Positions 7,876-15,289 of a DNA stretch of 20,928 bases are shown one piece after another. Under the pieces are notes generated by a model. It had not been told where the DNA came from. It made no database searches and saw nothing but the letters and a program-made list of their open reading frames with translations. Position numbers and translations under genes: made by a program. How positions within the stretch are numbered: position 1 is the stretch's first letter; each line of letters opens with the position of its first letter. The DNA is taken from contig JBNMOT010000051.1 of assembly GCA_051275515.1 (NCBI GenBank), positions 1 to 20,928 on the forward strand, given 5' to 3'. The stretch is from Oleispira sp051275515 (GTDB lineage Bacteria; Pseudomonadota; Gammaproteobacteria; Pseudomonadales; Oceanobacteraceae).

Positions 7876-8866
7876 TTCTTCCTACCTCGGCATCTTTGTC
7901 AGTCGCCATGCTTTCTGCTATTACGCGAGTGTGTATGGCGCGACGAATAAAAGGCAACAAATCAGTAGCCAACAAACCAATTTCACCTTCAATACTGGCA
8001 TCATCGGCGGCTTTGCTATGCACACAGCACGCTAACTTAGCGGCTGATAATGGTGACAACCCTAGGGCATTAAATTGCGCTAATACCGCACCGGTGATTC
8101 CAGAAAGAATATCACCCATGCCACCTGAGGCCATACCGGGGTTGCCATCAAGACAACGATAGATTTTCAATTCACCTTGGTTGTTTTTACCAGCGATTAT
8201 ACTGTGCTGACCTTTTAATATGACCGTGCACGAATATTTTTCGACTAATGTTGTGGCCGTAGAGATGCGATCGGCTTGCACCTCGGCGGTGCTGATATTT
8301 AATAAACGCCCAGCTTCCCCAGGGTGAGGAGTCATAATCACATGATGGTGAGAAAAATCAACCGCCGAACCTGTGATTGATGGTTTTGCCGCAAGAAGGT
8401 TAAGAGCATCCGCATCAAGTACCATGGATCTTGGTTTTGTTGACGATGACATTTGTTGAAAAACGGTTTGCAATAACAACTGACCAAAGGCATTTTTACC
8501 TAAACCAGGGCCAACCACCAGCACCTTGCCTTGGTTTACTTCATCAATAATAAAAGGCGCAAGCTCTAATCCAGAATTAATCCCCGAGACCATAATTTCT
8601 GGACTACGACTGATATACGCACTGATATGCTCGGGGCGTGTCGCACAACTCACCAAACCCGCGCCGCTAACCAATGCCGCTTGCGCAGCCATCAATGCAG
8701 CACCGGCATAACCATAATCGCCACCAATTACCTGCACGTGGCCATGATCGCCTTTATGGCTATTCAAGGCACGCAGGGGTAACAGTCGGTCATTTTGCTG
8801 CAATATCTGCCAACTAATATCACTGATTGCTGGTTGGATAAGAGACTTTGTTTGCGATAACTTCAT
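7868..8866 (-). CDS. nnr: NAD(P)HX dehydratase, lacking the epimerase half of Nnr
   Basis: This enzyme repairs hydrated NADH and NADPH (NADHX/NADPHX), using ADP in bacteria. The 332 residues cover only the C-terminal ribokinase-like dehydratase domain of Nnr/YjeF. Visible are HGHVQVIGGDYGYAGAA (about 41-57), VVGPGLG, DADALNLL (151-158), TPHPGEAGRLL (179-189), ILKGQ and NPGMASGGMGD with the catalytic Asp at about 252. The roughly 220-residue N-terminal YjeF_N epimerase domain found in the E. coli protein (515 residues) is absent, and the DNA just upstream is the short divergent promoter region of queG, so it has not simply been split off next door. The position before tsaE-amiB-mutL is the standard place for nnr. 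Confidence 0.93.
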   Translation of the reverse strand: MKLSQTKSLIQPAISDISWQILQQNDRLLPLRALNSHKGDHGHVQVIGGDYGYAGAALMAAQAALVSGAGLVSCATRPEHISAYISRSPEIMVSGINSGLELAPFIIDEVNQGKVLVVGPGLGKNAFGQLLLQTVFQQMSSSTKPRSMVLDADALNLLAAKPSITGSAVDFSHHHVIMTPHPGEAGRLLNISTAEVQADRISTATTLVEKYSCTVILKGQHSIIAGKNNQGELKIYRCLDGNPGMASGGMGDILSGITGAVLAQFNALGLSPLSAAKLACCVHSKAADDASIEGEIGLLATDLLPFIRRAIHTRVIAESMATDKDAEVGRND

Positions 8867-8900
8867 TCTATGCTGTATGCCTAAGCGTTTCTTTGGCAGA

Positions 8901-8929
8901 ATTATACGTCCTTGGCGTTAAGATGGCGA
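8901..8929 (-). promoter_or_regulatory. Predicted sigma-70 promoter for the nnr-tsaE-amiB-mutL operon
   Basis: On the minus strand a perfect -10 TATAAT (8906 to 8901) is preceded, after 17 bases, by TCGCCA (8929 to 8924), which matches TTGACA at 4 of 6 positions. The start site would fall near 8894, giving a leader of about 28 bases to the nnr ATG. Confidence 0.55.
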
Positions 8930-8938
8930 AGGTATAAT
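8912..8938 (+). promoter_or_regulatory. Predicted promoter for queG
   Basis: A perfect TATAAT at 8933-8938 lies 15 bases after TTGGCG (8912-8917, 4 of 6 matches). The short spacer weakens the call. The start site would be near 8945, about 18 bases before the queG ATG. This promoter overlaps the divergent nnr promoter, so polymerase could occupy only one direction at a time. Confidence 0.45.
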
Positions 8939-8962
8939 CATTGCGGTAACCACGATAATCAC

Positions 8963-10030
8963 ATGACACAAACAGCGCTATCAGAAAGTGAACTCCAAAA
9001 CTTGGCCGATAAAGTCAAAGTCTGGGGTCGCGAGCTCGGCTTTCAGCAAATCGGCATTACTCATATTGAACTGGGCGAGCATGAGACTCGCTTAAAAGAA
9101 TGGCTCGCCAAAGGCTATCACGGCACGATGGAATACATGGCGGCACACGATAATATGCGCAGTCGCCCAGCCGATCTATTGCCCGGCACCTTAAGAGTTA
9201 TCAGTGCCCGCATGGACTATTTGCCCGCCGATGCCCGTATTAAAGAGCAACTGCAAGATAAATCCCTGGCCTATGTCTCGCGCTACGCCCTTGGCCGTGA
9301 CTACCATAAAGTGATTCGTAAACGTTTAACCCAACTGGGGAAAATGATCGAAGAAGAGGTCGGTCACGGTCATCGCGCCTTTGTTGATAGCGCCCCCGTA
9401 CTTGAACGCGCCCTCGCCAGTAACGCAGGATTAGGATGGTTAGGTAAAAATACCATGCTGATTAACAAGAAAGCGGGCTCTTATTTTTTCCTCGGTGAAT
9501 TATTAACCGACCTCCCCCTTCCCATTGACCAGCCCGATGACAAGAACCACTGTGGGAGCTGCAGCGCATGCATCGACATTTGCCCTACCCAAGCCTTTGT
9601 AGGCGATCAGGTATTAGATGCTAGACGCTGCATTTCTTATCTTACGATTGAGTTAAAAGGACCCATTCCTGTCGATTTACGCCGAGGCATGGGGAATCGC
9701 ATTTTTGGCTGCGACGATTGCCAATTATGCTGCCCTTGGAATCGCTTCAGTAAAACCACACAAGAAACGGATTTCACCCCACGCCATCCTCTCGATAACG
9801 CAACGCTATTAGAGTTATTTGCGTGGGATGAAAGCACCTTTTTGAGACATACCGAAGGTAACCCAATTCGCCGCACCGGCTATACCAACTGGCTGCGTAA
9901 TATTGCCGTAGCACTGGGCAATGCACCCACCAGCATCGATGTCGTTGAAGCACTTAAACAACGTCTGCCAGACGCTTCTGAACTGGTGACAGAGCATATT
10001 GAATGGGCACTCACACAACATAGTAAATAA
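8963..10030 (+). CDS. queG: Epoxyqueuosine reductase QueG
   Basis: QueG catalyses the last step of queuosine synthesis, reducing epoxyqueuosine in the tRNA wobble position with cobalamin and two [4Fe-4S] clusters. The 355-residue protein has the conserved acid in VDSAPVLERALA (about residue 142), the first cysteine cluster HCGSCSACIDICP (C197, C200, C203, C207) and the second GCDDCQLCCPWN (C250, C253, C256, C257). The C-terminal region is short and helical. I chose ATG 8963; the frame can be extended to a TTG at 8912, but that lies upstream of the predicted -10 and adds an unrelated Arg/His-rich segment. The ribosome binding site is weak. It is divergent from nnr, the same arrangement as E. 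coli yjeS and yjeF. Confidence 0.95.
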   Translation: MTQTALSESELQNLADKVKVWGRELGFQQIGITHIELGEHETRLKEWLAKGYHGTMEYMAAHDNMRSRPADLLPGTLRVISARMDYLPADARIKEQLQDKSLAYVSRYALGRDYHKVIRKRLTQLGKMIEEEVGHGHRAFVDSAPVLERALASNAGLGWLGKNTMLINKKAGSYFFLGELLTDLPLPIDQPDDKNHCGSCSACIDICPTQAFVGDQVLDARRCISYLTIELKGPIPVDLRRGMGNRIFGCDDCQLCCPWNRFSKTTQETDFTPRHPLDNATLLELFAWDESTFLRHTEGNPIRRTGYTNWLRNIAVALGNAPTSIDVVEALKQRLPDASELVTEHIEWALTQHSK

Positions 10031-10185
10031 GTTTATACTGAGTAATTAGCTGAGGTACGCTTTTACGCAGGCTTTGCATTAAGAATGCCGAGGGCAAAAT
10101 ATAGGCTCTGTATACAGCAAAAGAAGAAGGACGTAATTGCGCTAGAAGTTCAGTTTATCCAGCGCATCAACTCAGATTGTCAGAA

Positions 10186-11403
10186 TTACACGATATCGCG
10201 ATCGCGATAGCCTAGCAGATACAATACGCCATCAAGCCCTAGGGTCGAAATAGATTGTTGAGCAGATTCTTGCACCAAAGGTTTTGCCCGAAAGGCAATA
10301 CCTAGGCCTGCAATACTCAACATAGGCAAGTCGTTAGCCCCATCGCCTACGGCAATCGTTTGCTCTAAACGAATGCCTTCTTTTTCGGCAATTTCGCGCA
10401 ATAACTGCGCCTTACGATTGCCATCAACAACAATGCCCGTCACCTTGCCCGTGACAACACCGTCTTCCATATCCAACTCATTGGCGAATACGTAATCAAT
10501 GCCCAACTTGTCTTTTAAATAGTTACCAAAATAATTGAAACCACCGGATAGAATGACCGTGGTATACCCTAACGACTTTAGGTTGCGGATAAGGCGCTCT
10601 GCCCCTTCTGTGACGGGTAATCGCTCGGCAATTTCTTGCAGTACATCACCGTTCAAACCTTTCAGCAACGCGACTCGTTCATGGAAGCTTTCAGTAAAAT
10701 CGATTTCGCCTCGCATCGCACGCTCGGTAATTTCAGCGACTTGTTCACCGACACCCGCAGCGGCTGCAAGCTCATCAATCACTTCCGCTTCGATCAAGGT
10801 TGAATCCATATCGAACGCCACCAAACGACGGTTACGACGATAGACATTGTCTTCCTGTACCGCGATATCCACATCTAAATCATTGGAGACCGCGAGAAAC
10901 TTCTCTCTTAATCGCGCCTGATCCGCATCGCCACGAACAGAAAACTCAACACAGGCTCGGGTTGGAATAGAGCTATCAAGCTCTTCTTCAAGAGGAACAC
11001 GCCCCGTAAGACGCGTAATATTATCAATGTTCAGCCCATGCTCCGCCACGATGGCGGTAATACGAGCAATATGCTCTGCGCTAATGGTGCGCGCAAGCAA
11101 GGTAATAATATGGCGATCTTTACCCTGGCCTTGTACCCATTTCTGGTAGCTTGCGCTATCGACAGGGGTAAAGCTCACCGTTAACCCAATGGCATGGGCT
11201 TTGAATAACACATCTTTTAATACGGGTGCAGATTCTGCAGTAGAAGGAATTGCTGCGAGTATACCCAGCGATAAGCTGTCATGAATTTCGGCTTGGCCGA
11301 TATCCAAAATAGTCACCTTATACTGCGCTAAGATTGCTGTAATATTTGCGGTCAAACCCGGCTTATCCGCCCCAACTACCCGAATCAATACTAACTCTGT
11401 CAC
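10186..11403 (-). CDS. serB: Phosphoserine phosphatase SerB with two ACT-like domains
   Basis: SerB hydrolyses O-phosphoserine to L-serine, the last step of serine synthesis. The 405-residue protein has two N-terminal ACT-like domains (about 1-80 and 95-180), as in Pseudomonas and mycobacterial SerB, and a HAD phosphatase domain. The HAD motifs are: I, DMDSTLIE (198-205, with nucleophile D198 and acid/base D200); II, ILSGGFN with Ser286; III, a Lys near 331; IV, GDGANDLPML (353-362). The start is GTG 11403 with GAGG about nine bases upstream. ACT domains usually bind amino acids, so feedback by serine is plausible. It is convergent with queG, and the pathway's first enzyme SerA lies about 8.5 kb away on the other strand. 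Confidence 0.96.
   Translation of the reverse strand: MTELVLIRVVGADKPGLTANITAILAQYKVTILDIGQAEIHDSLSLGILAAIPSTAESAPVLKDVLFKAHAIGLTVSFTPVDSASYQKWVQGQGKDRHIITLLARTISAEHIARITAIVAEHGLNIDNITRLTGRVPLEEELDSSIPTRACVEFSVRGDADQARLREKFLAVSNDLDVDIAVQEDNVYRRNRRLVAFDMDSTLIEAEVIDELAAAAGVGEQVAEITERAMRGEIDFTESFHERVALLKGLNGDVLQEIAERLPVTEGAERLIRNLKSLGYTTVILSGGFNYFGNYLKDKLGIDYVFANELDMEDGVVTGKVTGIVVDGNRKAQLLREIAEKEGIRLEQTIAVGDGANDLPMLSIAGLGIAFRAKPLVQESAQQSISTLGLDGVLYLLGYRDRDIV
10194..10209. repeat. 16-bp perfect palindrome at the serB 3' end
   Basis: TATCGCGATCGCGATA reads the same on both strands and contains GCGATCGC and GATC. It lies in the last codons of serB (Arg-Asp-Arg-Asp-Ile) where queG and serB converge. 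No T-run follows on either strand, so it is not a standard terminator. Confidence 0.6.
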
Positions 11404-11448
11404 GAATCTGCCCTCGAAATTGCTCTACCTAATGAGAGCGACTAATGC

Positions 11449-11619
11449 TTAAAGCTTTTCAACTTCTGCTTGTAAGTCAGCGACCACACCACGAAGTTCT
11501 TGGATCAGATCGACGGTTTCATGAACTGACAATGCGCGCACGCAATCAGTACTTATTAGAAATAGACCTTTAGCCAACTTTTCGCTCTTTTCTTGTAATG
11601 CTTTTTTAGTATCGCTCAT
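11449..11619 (-). CDS. Small unrecognised protein upstream of serB (56 aa)
   Basis: The frame begins ATG at 11619 (MSDTKKALQEKSEKLAKGLF) and ends in a TAA at 11449. It encodes 56 residues with an amphipathic, Lys/Glu-rich N-terminus, a short hydrophobic centre containing one Cys, and a C-terminal helix rich in Val, Leu, Glu and Gln (ELRGVVADLQAEVEKL) that looks like a short coiled coil. A GGGA about eight to ten bases upstream could serve as a ribosome binding site. It lies 45 bases before the serB GTG on the same strand, so it may be the first gene of a serB operon. I do not recognise the family. The codon pattern and placement support a real gene; no function can be assigned. Confidence 0.6.
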   Translation of the reverse strand: MSDTKKALQEKSEKLAKGLFLISTDCVRALSVHETVDLIQELRGVVADLQAEVEKL

Positions 11620-11727
11620 CACTATCATCCCATTATAGAATTGAATTTGATTAATCTAGCAGCTGCCAGACGGCGCGTATGATACCATCATCTTAGTAGA
11701 AATGTTTGTTATCGAGTATAGAATTCC

Positions 11728-13083
11728 ATGGGTCGATCCACCGTGAAGATCAGTCAACGCTTAACCACAAGCCAGCAATGGGCAGCCTTTGTCGCCCTTG
11801 CTATCTTATCAACCGGTTTAAGCTTTAGTTATTTGGTCACCAGCCAGTTACGCCAACAGCTATTAGTGCAGCAACAGACACTGGCCACCAGCCTTGTCAA
11901 AGATGCCAGTATTTTATTGCGCACCAGTTTGAGCAATGATGACCGCATTAGTGCGAATGTCATTTTGAAAGACTGGGTAGATCAAGAGTTTATGCTTTCG
12001 GCGACCCTCTACAATTCAACTCAGCAACCGATAGCAGAACAAGGCCTGATCGAATTAGGCGGCTATGATGTTTTTTGGCTCAATCAAATTGTCACCGATA
12101 AAGAACAATTAATTGGCCACCTTCGTGTTGCCATCAATATGAGCCAAGCGTATGACATAAGTCGACGAAATGCAGCACTGCTCCTGCTTTCAAGCCTTAT
12201 GCTCAGCGTCATTATAGGGCTGCTAGCCTACTACTGGGGCGAGCACTTATTGCGGGCCAATCAGCAACAAATTAAGGCGATTGAAAACCTGTACAATAAC
12301 GATCCATTAACCGTCATCAGTGAAGATGCGAATAGCCAAAATGACCAAGCGCTGAATAACGCCATTAATAGTTTAATTAGACAGAAACAGCACAAGACTG
12401 CCATTAAAGAGTCCTTGGATAATTTCATGGCCAGTCCCAGCTTATCCAAGTCAAAATCGTTAACTTACCACCATAGCGCGTTGTTATTTATTGAAATACA
12501 GGGGCTTAAAGAATTACAGCACAGACTGCCGGCAAACGAACTCAGTGACATTCTTAATGGTTATCACCAATTACTTTCGCATGCGGCCAAACTTTATAAC
12601 GGCACAGTAGATCGCTATATGGGCGATGGCATTTTGATTATTTTTGGCTATCCCGATAACGATCCTCGTGATGCCAGTCACTGCTTATATGCGGCTCAGT
12701 TATTTTTGGGGCTAGTACAAAAATTACAACGAACCGATTTACAGCTCCAACAACTTAATTTTAAATTATCAGCTCACTGGGGACCGGTACTTATTGCGCC
12801 ATTAGAGATGAACCAACACATACAATTCAGTTTGATTGGCGATACGGTGCATTGGACGGCTCAGCTTGCGATGCAGAGTAAAGAGATGCAGCTACTGGTG
12901 AGCCAAGACTTGGTGGATCAATTAAGCGATGCCGAAAAAATACTGTGGCAGCCAGGACCCAGCTTAATGGACTTACATGCCAGCGAACATCATACCCGCT
13001 GGCTAGATGCGCTTCCGGATAATGCTAAAAAACTCATTGATCGCCAAGTGAAACACATCATGGCAATGAAAGAGAAAGCGTAG
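11728..13083 (+). CDS. Membrane protein: AhpA/Smp-like sensor fused to a degenerate class III nucleotide cyclase domain
   Basis: The 451 residues comprise a membrane segment (about 17-37), a periplasmic part (about 38-147) resembling the AhpA/Smp (YtjB) proteins often found next to serB, a second membrane segment (about 148-168), a helical linker (about 170-245) and a class III adenylate/guanylate cyclase fold (about 250-400). In the cyclase part the second metal Asp is kept (MGDG, D300). The first is Glu (FIEIQG, E256), the usual substrate Lys before the GD motif is Arg (R296), and the VNxAAR signature reads VHWTAQL (374-380), so the transition-state Asn and Arg are replaced by His and Gln. 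It may be inactive and act as a binding or signalling module. It is divergent from the small serB-linked gene. The start ATG lacks a clear ribosome binding site. Confidence 0.8.
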   Translation: MGRSTVKISQRLTTSQQWAAFVALAILSTGLSFSYLVTSQLRQQLLVQQQTLATSLVKDASILLRTSLSNDDRISANVILKDWVDQEFMLSATLYNSTQQPIAEQGLIELGGYDVFWLNQIVTDKEQLIGHLRVAINMSQAYDISRRNAALLLLSSLMLSVIIGLLAYYWGEHLLRANQQQIKAIENLYNNDPLTVISEDANSQNDQALNNAINSLIRQKQHKTAIKESLDNFMASPSLSKSKSLTYHHSALLFIEIQGLKELQHRLPANELSDILNGYHQLLSHAAKLYNGTVDRYMGDGILIIFGYPDNDPRDASHCLYAAQLFLGLVQKLQRTDLQLQQLNFKLSAHWGPVLIAPLEMNQHIQFSLIGDTVHWTAQLAMQSKEMQLLVSQDLVDQLSDAEKILWQPGPSLMDLHASEHHTRWLDALPDNAKKLIDRQVKHIMAMKEKA

Positions 13084-13214
13084 CGGATAATTCGAATACG
13101 TTAACCACTGCAGACAGCCCTTAGCGTTAAGGAGCGGTACTTTGCTATGTTGAAATGAGCATGACATCGCCCTTTTTAGATTAATGAATAATAATTGCTT
13201 GAATTAATTAGAAA

Positions 13215-13244
13215 TTGACACTCTGTGACATTTTGTCATTTAAT
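13215..13244 (+). promoter_or_regulatory. Predicted promoter of the AraC-type regulator with an internal TGACA repeat
   Basis: A perfect -35 TTGACA (13215-13220), an 18-base spacer and a -10 TTTAAT (13239-13244, 5 of 6) form a strong sigma-70 candidate. The spacer holds TGACA-TTT-TGTCA (13226-13238), an inverted repeat, and TGACA recurs 10 bases apart (13216 and 13226). The start site would fall at about 13251, exactly at the proposed ATG. The repeats are candidate operator half-sites. Confidence 0.55.
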
Positions 13245-13250
13245 CAAACG

Positions 13251-14273
13251 ATGCAAACCCAATTTATTAGCTTCGAACCCAAAATTGCCGTGCAATCTGT
13301 TAGATCGCTCATTAATTACTGTGAGCGTTCTGGATTGCTTCGTGCCAATTTATTAAAGGCGACTAGCCTTGCTGAGTCTCAATTAAATGACAGTCGCTTA
13401 TTGGTTGATGTTCGCCGATATGAAGACCTTTATCGATATGCCAGTAATGCTTTAAGTGACACTATTTTAGGGTTTAAATATGGACAAGTATTTGAGCCTG
13501 ATAGATGGGGGGTATTAGGTTATATCGCTTTAACGTCGCAGAATATAGCGACGGCAATGGCCGCTCAATATCGATTTCAGTCTTTGTCTGGAAACATGGG
13601 AGCCCCCCTACAAATTAATCATGGATTGGTTACGACACTTCAATGGGTGCCTGCTTATAATTGCAGCCATCATTTAACAGAACAGATCATTACGGGTTTA
13701 GTCAGTCTCTCAAGAACCCTTACAAATGATAATAATTACGCGCCTTCCTCTGTGTTTTTTACCCACAAATGTAAATCTGATAAGCATCTTTATGAAGATT
13801 ACTTTCAATGCCCTGTGAATTTTGAGAACGAATATAACGGAATTGTATTAGACAATAGTGCTCTAGAGGATACTTTAACCAAGTCAGATGCCGAGCTAAA
13901 TAAAGTGCTGTATCAGCATGCTCAGGCGATGCTAGCCGATCAAACCTCTAGCTCACCTTTGGAAGTGATCAAGGACTATGTGATTAAAACGCTTCCTAGC
14001 CATGTGCCTGTCATTGAAGAGGTGTCTCAATACCTTAATTTAAGTGTTCGCAATACGCAGCGGAAATTACATGAGTATGGTACGAGCTTCAGTCAGGTAC
14101 TCGATGCTATTCGAAAAGAATTGGCATTAACCTATTTAAGGCAAACGGATAATCCTGTGCTGTACATAAGTGAGCGCTTGGGGTTTTCTGAACAAAGTGC
14201 TTTTCAACGCGCATTTAAACGCTGGACTGGCACGACCCCTAGACATTATCGACTGTCTATACTGAGTGAATAG
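13251..14273 (+). CDS. AraC-family transcriptional regulator
   Basis: The 340-residue protein has the N-terminal effector/arabinose-binding-like domain of the OruR/ArgR-type AraC regulators (about 10-190, with GFKYGQVFEPDRWGVLGYI). Its C-terminal AraC DNA-binding domain (about 250-335) holds two helix-turn-helix units: VIEEVSQYLNLSVRNTQRKL and ISERLGFSEQSAFQRAFKRW, ending TPRHYR. I prefer ATG 13251: the TTG at 13215 that could extend the frame by 12 codons is itself part of the predicted -35 box. No ribosome binding site precedes 13251, and the predicted transcript start coincides with it, so the mRNA may be leaderless. It is the first gene of a plus-strand group and probably controls the transporter-SDR pair that follows. 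The effector is unknown. Confidence 0.92.
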   Translation: MQTQFISFEPKIAVQSVRSLINYCERSGLLRANLLKATSLAESQLNDSRLLVDVRRYEDLYRYASNALSDTILGFKYGQVFEPDRWGVLGYIALTSQNIATAMAAQYRFQSLSGNMGAPLQINHGLVTTLQWVPAYNCSHHLTEQIITGLVSLSRTLTNDNNYAPSSVFFTHKCKSDKHLYEDYFQCPVNFENEYNGIVLDNSALEDTLTKSDAELNKVLYQHAQAMLADQTSSSPLEVIKDYVIKTLPSHVPVIEEVSQYLNLSVRNTQRKLHEYGTSFSQVLDAIRKELALTYLRQTDNPVLYISERLGFSEQSAFQRAFKRWTGTTPRHYRLSILSE

Positions 14274-14291
14274 ACGCTCACAAATACTTTT

Positions 14292-14340
14292 TTGACTCTA
14301 GCCGCCAAACGTTGACCTAAGCGGTCAGTATTCTTCTAGT
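14292..14340 (+). promoter_or_regulatory. Candidate regulated promoter for the BASS-SDR operon
   Basis: TTGACC (14312-14317) and TCTAGT (14335-14340, 4 of 6) are separated by 17 bases. TTGAC occurs twice, 20 bases apart (14292 and 14312), the second copy being the -35 itself. TGACC-TAAGC-GGTCA (14313-14327) is a perfect 5-bp inverted repeat. Direct half-sites about two helical turns apart, with one overlapping the -35, are typical of AraC-family activation, so the regulator just upstream is the likely partner. Confidence 0.4.
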
Positions 14341-14389
14341 TGAATGCATTACAGTGTATTTTAATTTTAACACTGCCTTGGAATCTGCC

Positions 14390-15289
14390 ATGCCAGAACT
14401 GCAATATGACAGTGGCCAACAATGGATGCTCAACCTAACCCTAGCCATGATGATTTTAGGCTTGGCTCTTGATATTCATCCTCGAGATTTTCTAAAAGTA
14501 TTCAAGGCCCCTAAAGCTCCGGCGATTGGCTTGGCGGCTCAATTTCTATTATTACCCGCCTTAACCTGTGGCTTAACTCTGCTGCTAGACCTACCCGCGG
14601 GAATTGAGCTTGGCATGATTTTAGTGGCTGCTTGCCCGGGCGGCGCTCTCTCCAATTTCATTACCCATCTGTCAGGAGGCAATACCGCGCTTTCAATTTC
14701 TATCACAGCAATTTCCAGCACGCTGGCGATCGTCATGCTGCCCATTAACTTTATTTTTTGGGCATCACTGAACCCTGTAGCCAATGAACTCTTACTTAAC
14801 ATTAATGTGAGCGGCGTCGATATTGCACAATCGTTATTAATGGTATTGGCTGCGCCTCTGGCCCTAGGCTTTTTAATGCAGCACTACACACCCAACCTCT
14901 GCAAAAGATTACACGCCGTCTTAAAGTACGTCAGTTTATTCGCCCTATTTATGTTTATTTTTATGGCCGTGTTTAAAAACTATGAACACTTTGCCGCTCA
15001 ATTCTGGTTGTTATTTGCAGCGGTATTCGCTCATAACGTTTTAGCGATGGGCACAGGATATGCGGCGGCTTCTTTTGGCAAGTTACCCGTAGCAGATAAA
15101 AAAGCAGTGACTTTGGAAGTAGGAATGCAAAACTCATCCCTCGCCATTGCCATCGTATTTACTCAGTTCAATGGCGAATACGGTATGGCGTTAATCAGTG
15201 CCTTTTGGGGCACATGGCACATCGTCTCGGGTATTACTTTTGCGGGTGCGTGCCATTACACAGATAAGAAAAAAGAAGGTCTCCTATGA
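14390..15289 (+). CDS. Bile acid:sodium symporter (BASS) family transporter
   Basis: This inner-membrane protein of 299 residues has about nine to ten hydrophobic segments and the BASS-family features: an early LALDIHPRDF segment, AACPGGALSNFITHLSGGN with the helix break that binds Na+ and substrate, and VTLEVGMQNSSLAIAI, the second conserved crossover motif. Family members carry organic anions such as bile acids, pantoate, pyruvate or other carboxylates with sodium; the substrate here cannot be read from sequence. The start is taken as ATG 14390, with GGA upstream; a GTG at 14354 would extend it by 12 codons. It overlaps the next gene by 4 nt (ATGA), so the two are very probably co-translated. 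The AraC regulator upstream may control both. Confidence 0.88.
   Translation: MPELQYDSGQQWMLNLTLAMMILGLALDIHPRDFLKVFKAPKAPAIGLAAQFLLLPALTCGLTLLLDLPAGIELGMILVAACPGGALSNFITHLSGGNTALSISITAISSTLAIVMLPINFIFWASLNPVANELLLNINVSGVDIAQSLLMVLAAPLALGFLMQHYTPNLCKRLHAVLKYVSLFALFMFIFMAVFKNYEHFAAQFWLLFAAVFAHNVLAMGTGYAAASFGKLPVADKKAVTLEVGMQNSSLAIAIVFTQFNGEYGMALISAFWGTWHIVSGITFAGACHYTDKKKEGLL

Noticed and set aside
8912..8962. TTG-initiated N-terminal extension of queG
   Set aside because: It lies over the predicted promoter -10 and encodes an Arg/His-rich stretch unlike QueG.
10076..10117. Small palindromes (GCATT-AAG-AATGC and CTGTATACAG) between queG and serB considered as a bidirectional terminator
   Set aside because: The stems are only five pairs and neither strand has a following T-run.
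10085..10210. 41-codon plus-strand frame between queG and serB ending in the palindrome
   Set aside because: It has no ribosome binding site, overlaps the serB coding end in antisense and has no recognisable features; probably chance.
13083..13214. CCTTA-GCGT-TAAGG as a terminator after the cyclase-like gene
   Set aside because: A five-pair stem without a T-run; too weak to call.
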